This document shows, one piece after another, positions 56,662-64,000 of a stretch of 64,000 nt of DNA (positions are counted from its first letter, which is position 1; each line of letters begins with the position of its first letter). The stretch is taken from positions 62,001-126,000 of the forward strand of contig JABVXV010000037.1 of NCBI GenBank assembly GCA_013365325.1. Reading direction: 5' to 3'. Origin of the DNA: Dipetalonema caudispina (lineage: Eukaryota; Nematoda; Chromadorea; Rhabditida; Onchocercidae). A program made the position numbers and the translations under genes. The notes below the pieces were generated by a model, which was not told the DNA's origin, did not search any database, and saw only the letters and a program-made list of their open reading frames with translations.

Positions 56662-57702
56662 ACTATATTTATACATGGAAACACACCCATAAAGAGAGAT
56701 GGAAAGAGACAGCATGATTTACAGATAATAGATAGTACAATATTACATATATACGAGATAATTTCGTATTTATATCAAATTGCAATTGAAAATTGAAATA
56801 AGATTTAAAAAGTAGTAAAGCAGAAAATACACGTCAAATATCAAGTGAAAAAAGACAATAAAATGACAAAAAAACGAGATGAGAAACTAAAACAAAAATG
56901 AGAGTAAAAAATATACTTCAAACAAAAATAGCACAGACAAGCAGATTTGACATGATACTGAAAACGGGAGGAATACAGATAACTATGATATTGTTCACTT
57001 CACTTCCTTGTCTACAACGAGTAACCAATCCAGGAATACCTGGCAATGACTCTTTCTTGAATCAATTCGCTGCGTTGCAAACAACCATCTTTTTTAATCT
57101 ACAGACTATCTCGACAATGTCCTTTATTGGGAATTATACTCCGTATGAATAGTAAAAGAACTCCTACTACGGAATGTACGCCATAGTGGATCACAGTATT
57201 TGGCGATATCTTTTATATATTCATTACCAATTGATAGTAACACAGAGAAAGAAATGGGAAAGATGCATCAATGAGACCAAAAGATTGATAATGTAATAAA
57301 TAAGACTGAAATGGAATGTAAATCTTTCGTCTCACTATGGCTGGAAGTGAAATCCATGGAATTTCCGGAACTCCAAAAAAATTTGCATCCAGAAAAATAG
57401 TCTCCCTTCCTGGGGAATTCATGTTTTTGTCGAACCTGTTACCATTTAAATTTTGAGCTTGGAATAAAACTCGAAGCAGAAAAATTAGGATCAGAAAGTA
57501 GATAATAATAAAAAAGTCTCCGTGATATAAAACTGTTAATCAAAAAGCAGAAGCGACAGATATCGATCCTAATGCTGGAATATATGCTTGGTAGTAAAGT
57601 TATTTAACTTTTCAACATTAAAATGGTTTTCATGGCTAAAAGGCAGAGCGAGGACAAACAAGAAGGGTGCTGTGCAAATGCAACAACAACAAGAATGTCA
57701 AA
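56662..57702. other. Convergent spacer, no gene seen
   Basis: A-rich sequence between the small plus-strand gene and the 3' end of the GRAF-like gene. Open frames on both strands lack splice sites and family resemblance. Confidence 0.5.
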
Positions 57703-60700
57703 TTAGGGAAGTGGTTCAACATAATTCGCTGGGATGAGACCAGTTTTTCCGTTTAAAGTTCCAATTAACCAACCATCTTCTTTTGATTCATAAACTGTAA
57801 TAAACTGCATTTCAGATTTTGCTAGAAAAAAAGTTCAAGTTAAAAAAATCAAACAACGCTATGTATTAATCTGGAATAAAGGTTGTATCACATACCATAA
57901 TGAAAGAGGGAAATTGAAATTAACTAAACCTTAGTCCATGTTGGTCATAAAAGTATGCGTAGGACTGAAATGATTTCAAAAAATTTTCATGTCAAATTAT
58001 TTACGGATATTCCTATGCAGGGTAGTTGCCGGCATACGATCATATAATCCATGGAAAACGGATTATCCTGTGTAATCGTATAGCCCTCATATATCAAAGA
58101 GGACTACAACAAATCCGTGACTCACAGGCTTACATAGTAAGTAACAACCAGTAATTACTAATACTATTACCAAATTTACACCAAAACACATCAATCATAT
58201 GCTGGCACTAAAGTCAGAGGCACTTCAAACATGTATCTGTTGATAAAAAGATAATATAAATACCTAATTCAGCAACAGATACAATCTTAAGAAGAAGAAA
58301 AAAACTAGCCATTAGTAATAATTTGTCCAGGCTGAAAGGACAATTCGGTATTGTGACCTGCTGTGCATGCATAAAGTGTTTTCACTCGCCGACTGGAAAT
58401 TTTGAAATTCATAAGAAAATAATGAGTAGTAATAAGTACGATCACTTTCATATAAATTTGTGATGGTTATTGGTTATTTCGTTGCTATTATCTTGTAAAT
58501 CCCATAATCTTACACTATAAAAACACAGCAGTTGTACTTCTAAAAGTTCTATAATTGTTGGCTAACTAGTTGTCATAAATTAATGTTTAAAATTTAACAA
58601 TATAATGCCAGAATATAAAAGGTACAAAGACAAGGGGAGAGAATAATTTTGAATTTTTCAATATTTTTGTCAACCTATTCATAACTTTTCTAATTTAAAG
58701 GTGGAATGATCAGTGATAAGTTTAATTCTTCTTATCAAACTTGTTAAAAGTTAAAAAAACAAGGGGAGGAAAGTCATGCATAAAAAGATAAAGGGATCAA
58801 CTAGTTACTTCATTCACTTGTTGAACTATTAAAATCTTAAGAAAAAATGTGAAAAAGGCATGCAAATTTCCTGCTTCAATAGAAATTTGAAAATTACCAA
58901 AATTTTGCAAAAAATATGATACAAAAAGCTGATGACGAAGTGTCACACTTAGCTTATACGTGACTTTTAATACCTTGGTTGGAGTGCTCCCAAAGTATGA
59001 ACATACGTGAACAATGGTGAAACCCTGAGCTCATTGAAGAGTACTTCGGTACCAGTAGCGGTACTATCGCAAACACCAATATCACCCGTAACAGCAACAA
59101 GAGTCGCATCCCCTCCGTTTGGCAAATTGATGTTTTTGGATGGTCGTGATAATTCGAGACAACGATGTTGCTGATATTTTGACATGGGTAAAGGTGATAT
59201 TTTACGACGTCCACTACAACAATTATTGGCATTGGTAGGAAATAAGTTAGAAGCTGTGGTGGAGCTGAAATTGTGAGCGAAATATGGAAATTTATTTTAC
59301 TTATTTCAACAGAAAATGACGCAGAAAGCAATAGTTATTTTTAAAGCGAAAAAAAAAAGCAAACAAAGCTTTGAGAAGAAGGGAAGCTCTGTTATCTTGT
59401 TTCTGATATTATGATGAGAAGTATAAAAGTCATTCAAATCAAGAATAAACATGCATAAACTGAAAAGTGAGCAAAATGTTATCACCGGTACGTCCTTCCC
59501 CTACCGAATCCATAACTTTCAACATTAAATTCTGAAGGGAAAACATGGAACTAGAAATTAGTAAGATTACTCGAACTTCAACATAATATCGAGTAAACGA
59601 AATCAAGAGGACCCTTAGTGAACTTTTTTTTTCTTTTCTGTCCCTTCTCCTCCATCTGTATGTCTTTTCTTCCCAATTTCTATCTTATGTTGATATTGCT
59701 GAGTTATGATGAAAAATTTGTGTAGATTTCTGAAAAAAGTTTTCTTGTGCTCGTATCATTAAGAATGGAAACTCCTGAAAAACCAAACATTCCTACAAAC
59801 ATCATTTACAGAAAACATGCTCAGAATCAATATATCATGCTCAATTTAGCAACAAAAAGGATGTTATGCAAAATATTTGTTAGATAACAAAACATACACG
59901 CACACAAACAAATAAATGTAAACAAGAAAAAATAAACGTAACCAAACAAACGTAAACAAGAAAAAATAAGCCATGTGAATAACGCAAAAAAGTCACAATC
60001 AGCAAGAAATTCAGAAATTACAAACTTACGATTCAGATGAAAATGGATTGTATGCTGGAGCGTACGATGTATTCAATTTGGCTGAAATCATGAATATTAA
60101 CAATAAAAACAGTTATGAATATAGGTTTATTTTGCTCACTAGTAACCGCAGTTACTAGTGAGTGCCTCATCGTTTCTCAGGTCTTACGTAAGAACCTAAA
60201 CGGTCAGATATCAAAACTCTGCACCAGAACATTTAATGAGTATACAAACGACATGTTTAATAAAATGGAGAATAGATAAGAGATATCGCTTTACTTACCT
60301 AGGATTCAAAACCGAAACCCAAGGGAATCCAAAACCCAAGTCATTTGGAAAAGCAATATGTGTACTGCAAAACCACTGGTTAGATTGAAAGGAGTTGAAA
60401 TCGTTAATTGGGACTTTAATTGTAATATTATCGTGCAATAGTTATGAGAAATACATTGTACTTGTAACGATTCAATAACACCGTAATATTTCACAGCTCT
60501 TCATTAGCTCAAATTTTGGTGAGTAGTTCATATTTTATAAACAGTTTACATTAATTATACGTTTTTTCAGTTAACTACCCAATACAAAATTCAATAATCA
60601 CAAAATCCCTTAATTAGCTTCTAATGAAAATTGTTTCTTCTGCCTATAAAATTTCTTATTGCGAAAAATCACTTACATATACTTTTGTCTTATTTTTTGT

Positions 60701-63579
60701 ATCAAGAAATCAAATTTTCTATTCTACAATATTTATATTTTTTAAGGAATAGTAGCCTCCAGCTTTTATACCAGTTCAGAACTAAGCAATTTTACAGTAA
60801 GGAAAAAGTTTTAATCTCCCAATATACGAAAAGGAAGTGTACTTCTGGAAGTGGTAGAGTGTCGTTCCTGCACAGTTTTAGGATGCTGATGACGAAACCG
60901 TTCATTTGGTAATGGATCCGAACCACTAGTTGCTGCATTCAATGATTCCCAACTTTCTGCATATTTTTTCCCAACATGTGTTCGACGTTCACGTTCTGTT
61001 GCATCTCTGAAATTTGGATTTTGAACATAAATAAAAATATTTTAATACATGCTTAAAAGAAAACAGTTACTCGCCGTAATAATACAACTATCAAGACTTA
61101 TTGATCGTTAGTAATAAGAGAAAAGAATTGGAGCCTTATGCTAATCTTCCTGATGAAAAGGTTTACTGGTAAGTTCTTTATTGTAATACTTCTCTGTTAT
61201 ACAAACTATCTGCTGGTAGAACAAAAAAAGAACACCCTCAATGCCTTACAATGTACCTCACGTAATAAAACAAAAAATGGTTAAACAGAAAATTGGAGAA
61301 CAAACCGTGAATGTTCAGCAGGTGATCCATGTGAGGGCTGTCTGACTTGACACTTTGCGGTATTTTGTGCAAGTGCAGAAGCTGAACAGGTTAGACTATT
61401 ATTACTTATCGGTGTAACAGGAGATGTTCCAGCAGAAGTACTCGGCTTACCATATGCTACCATCGAACGGTTCGATGAGTTGATGTTTAAATCTTCAAAA
61501 TTTACTATTATAATCCACATGTATACGCAATTAGAATGCTCAATAGCCTGTTCTCGTTCTGTATACTCACAATTTAAATACGTATAAAATAACTTTTTAT
61601 TAGTTTTGTTAAGTACGAAACTGGTTTAATAATTCTGCAATATGAGTAAGAAATGAGTTTTTACTAACTTTATTGAAGATTAATGGAACCAAAAACGATA
61701 AATTAAGAAACATAAATCCTATTAATACAGGAAGTTGACCACAAATTGTAACAACAGATCTTCCTTATGTATTGTGATGACGTTTTTTTTCGAGAAAATT
61801 TAATTCTACTGATGTAAAATATGGTAACAAATAGTAAATAAAAACAGACCATCATTGTGATCAGTATAGCAACATGGCACTCGATCGTAGATCGGGGGAG
61901 GGCGTTGACATTTGATTGAACTGACAATTGTTTGTGGACGCTTGTTTGAACTTGATGTAGTTTCTGCCTGCGACCTGTAACGATATTTACCACGCTCTCA
62001 TTTCCTTTATTGAAATATCCGTTGAATTATTTCTCAAAATCCAATTTAACTCAATTTAAACAGTCAAACGACAATTCTGTTGTGCTAATGATCCATTATG
62101 GGAGCTACCCTCTTCAACTCCAACCTATTATTTCCAATATATAGACCCATCCTACGCGCCCCTTTCTTTCATGTGTAGTCATTCGGCGATGAGCGACATT
62201 CAATAATTCTTATAACCACTTAAGTATGACCCAACTAATTAATTTTTTCTCTCATCTTCGTGATTAAATGATAATCATTGGAATTTAAACTTTCTTCCTA
62301 CAATTACTTTTTACGGAATCATATTCAGAGGAAAGAGAAAAAGATATCAAAAATGAATTACCTTTTTTCTTCTTGAGAGACCGGTAAAGCTTGATGTTTT
62401 GAAAAAGCAATAGAAGGAGCAGCACCAGCCTCTCCAAAGGAAGAACCTTCACTTATCAATTCTTCCTGGTCGTTGCCCTTCGATGGACAAGGAATACTAT
62501 CAATTTCTAACGGTTTGTTTTTAAATATCTACAAAAAAACACCAATACTTTTATCAAAATTTAGCTTAGTTTTATCAGTAATTTTTTCGAAACGATCAAG
62601 GTACATGGAAAACAGAAGCGATTTTATAAGAAAGATGAGTAAATTTCTGAATCCAACAAACAGCAAGGAAATCAGTCAAGTAATTACTCATGTAATAACT
62701 TACAACTTCCTGCATCGCTTTTTCTTTTTTTGAAATCAAACAGATCAGTGCTACAAAAACCTTTGTTCTTGGCAGTTACTTACCTTAGCATTTCCCTACT
62801 GAATTCTGACATTTTTTTCTAGTTTTATTGTCTCCTCTCCCTCCATTTCTGACAATTTTCTAAGCAAACATTATTTTGCTTGAATCCCCTATCCGTAATC
62901 TACAATCTTGATCTTAGTATAAAAATTCCTTATTAATACGCTATAAATAGTAAAAGAGCTAACGAGATCATAATTTGCAATGAGCACTTCGACAACTACA
63001 TTACAAAATTTAATATCCATAATAGCTGCCATTGTTTCCTCTTTTGGCCTCAGCAGTGTTGGCCCAAAACAAACACCGAGATTACCCACAGTCATAAGAT
63101 TCTCACTGGAACGATCTGCTACCCTGAAATTCAATAAAAGAAACATAGAACTGAAAATGAATTGAAAATAAAAAAATCCGCAGACATTTCAGTCAGGCAA
63201 TACTTCAATCATAGACACTAGTACAGTTCTTCTTGGTCTTCGCTAGCCAACGAGTTATCTGTCTTCTCAGTTCTTTCAAAGATTCGAGAACATATACATC
63301 TCATATTACTTCAAAACAAATTTGATAGTTCCACTTATTGAATTAATGAAGAACTTAGTTTCCATAACTAAAGAAAAGTCTTTTTTTTTCATCTCTTTAT
63401 AAGCTTAAGAAATTTACTTCTTAAGATGCTCGATAATAATTTGCAACATCTCGAAATGTATTTGCGGCAATTTATAAACAAAATAATGAATACAAGAGAC
63501 ACGTGTCTTGGAATCCATTTTAGCGGCATTAATAAAGTGCGGATGTAAGTCAAATGTCATCAGTGGTTCCGGTAAATTC
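57703..63579 (-). CDS. GRAF/oligophrenin-type RhoGAP with C-terminal SH3 (partial, 3' half), 10 exons, about 507 aa seen
   Basis: Rho-family GTPase-activating protein; GRAF relatives carry BAR, PH, RhoGAP and SH3 domains and act in membrane and actin remodelling. Seen exons (high to low): 63418-63579, 62964-63123, 62362-62528, 61850-61974, 61306-61492, 60828-61006, 60030-60081, 58974-59264, 58310-58392, 57703-57821; frame closes throughout. The first two carry the RhoGAP C-terminal half ([50 protein letters not shown]), close to human GRAF. About 300 residues of Ser/Thr/Asn-rich linker follow, then the SH3 ([40 protein letters not shown]) at the extreme C-terminus. The catalytic arginine, PH and BAR parts are not in view and should lie right of the window. 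The exon ending at 58310 has a GC donor. Confidence 0.88.
59901..59970 (+). repeat. Tandem repeat, period 34, in GRAF-like intron
   Basis: An 18-base unit GTAAACAAGAAAAAATAA occurs at 59918-59935 and again at 59952-59969. Lies in the intron between the exons ending 60030 and starting 59264. Confidence 0.8.
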
Positions 63580-64000
63580 CTGCAAAATATAGTCTTGGAA
63601 TTTATTGAAAACGGAAAAAAGTGATCATAACAGTGATATAAATATATAAGGCTGAATCAAGGAAATTACTTCACTAGCTTTTACATCACAGACAAGAAAT
63701 CCAGTCATAAGATTCCAAATGTTCACGAAGTGAAATATTCGGTGGCTGCGTAAACGCCACGGTTTAAAATATTATTTTCACCCTTTTACTTTAAAACCAT
63801 CAAAAAAGAGTTTTCATGTTAAATACGACTATCAAATTAAATAAGGAATCGTAAAGCCAGACTGAATCGCAGTGCTGCAAGTGCAAAGAGATCAGGCAGT
63901 ACCGAAGTAAAGCAAGACTTTAATCATGGGAATTGTAAGCATGCTAAAAAAAGTGTTAGTGTTTGGACTTTCGACTGTGATTACAATCATCAACATTTTT
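63580..64000 (-). other. Intron of the GRAF-like gene at the window edge
   Basis: Upstream of the first visible RhoGAP exon. No exon matching the N-terminal RhoGAP region was found, so this is read as intron. Confidence 0.5.

Overview
The window reads as nuclear DNA from a nematode, most likely a clade III (filarial/spirurid) worm. It is AT-rich. Genes are broken into many short exons with T-rich TTTCAG-type 3' splice sites, several start codons sit just downstream of an orphan TTTCAG/TTTTAG that looks like a spliced-leader (SL) acceptor, and the proteins match animal families. The species call is an inference; no rRNA, tRNA gene, mitochondrial or bacterial insert was recognised. Exon edges below were placed by hand from splice consensus and reading-frame continuity. 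In most genes every intron phase closes, which is strong internal support.

Layout, left to right: actin (+, 779-2628); a FANCJ/BRIP1-type iron-sulphur DNA helicase, dog-1 orthologue (+, 4060-12117); a repeat-rich spacer; SMIM14, a small membrane protein (+, 14906-15950); a SMARCAD1/Fun30-type chromatin remodeller (-, 18438-about 25669); an unrecognised 12-exon single-pass membrane protein of 429 residues (-, 27224-31953); AUP1, a lipid droplet/ER acyltransferase-CUE protein (+, 33217-35890); mitochondrial ribosome-binding factor A, RBFA (+, 37256-39094); a 4 kb spacer holding a 155 bp TTAA-flanked inverted-repeat element and two orphan exon-like stretches; a secreted class 2 lipase (+, 43170-45750); chaperonin subunit CCT6/TCP-1 zeta (-, 46125-50324); an S9 prolyl-oligopeptidase-family peptidase, DPF-5-like (+, 51564-56203), followed 70 bases later by a tiny unrecognised cysteine-rich two-exon gene (+, 56345-56612), possibly in an operon with it; and the C-terminal half of a GRAF/oligophrenin-type RhoGAP-SH3 protein (-, 57703 to beyond the right edge).

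Most genes are unrelated housekeeping functions (cytoskeleton, DNA repair, chromatin, protein folding, mitochondrial translation, ER/lipid droplet biology), so this is an ordinary chromosomal neighbourhood rather than a functional cluster. The parts that stand out are the two unrecognised genes (27224-31953 and 56345-56612), the TTAA-flanked element, three introns that appear to use GC instead of GT at the 5' splice site, and small departures from family consensus in actin, AUP1 and the lipase.
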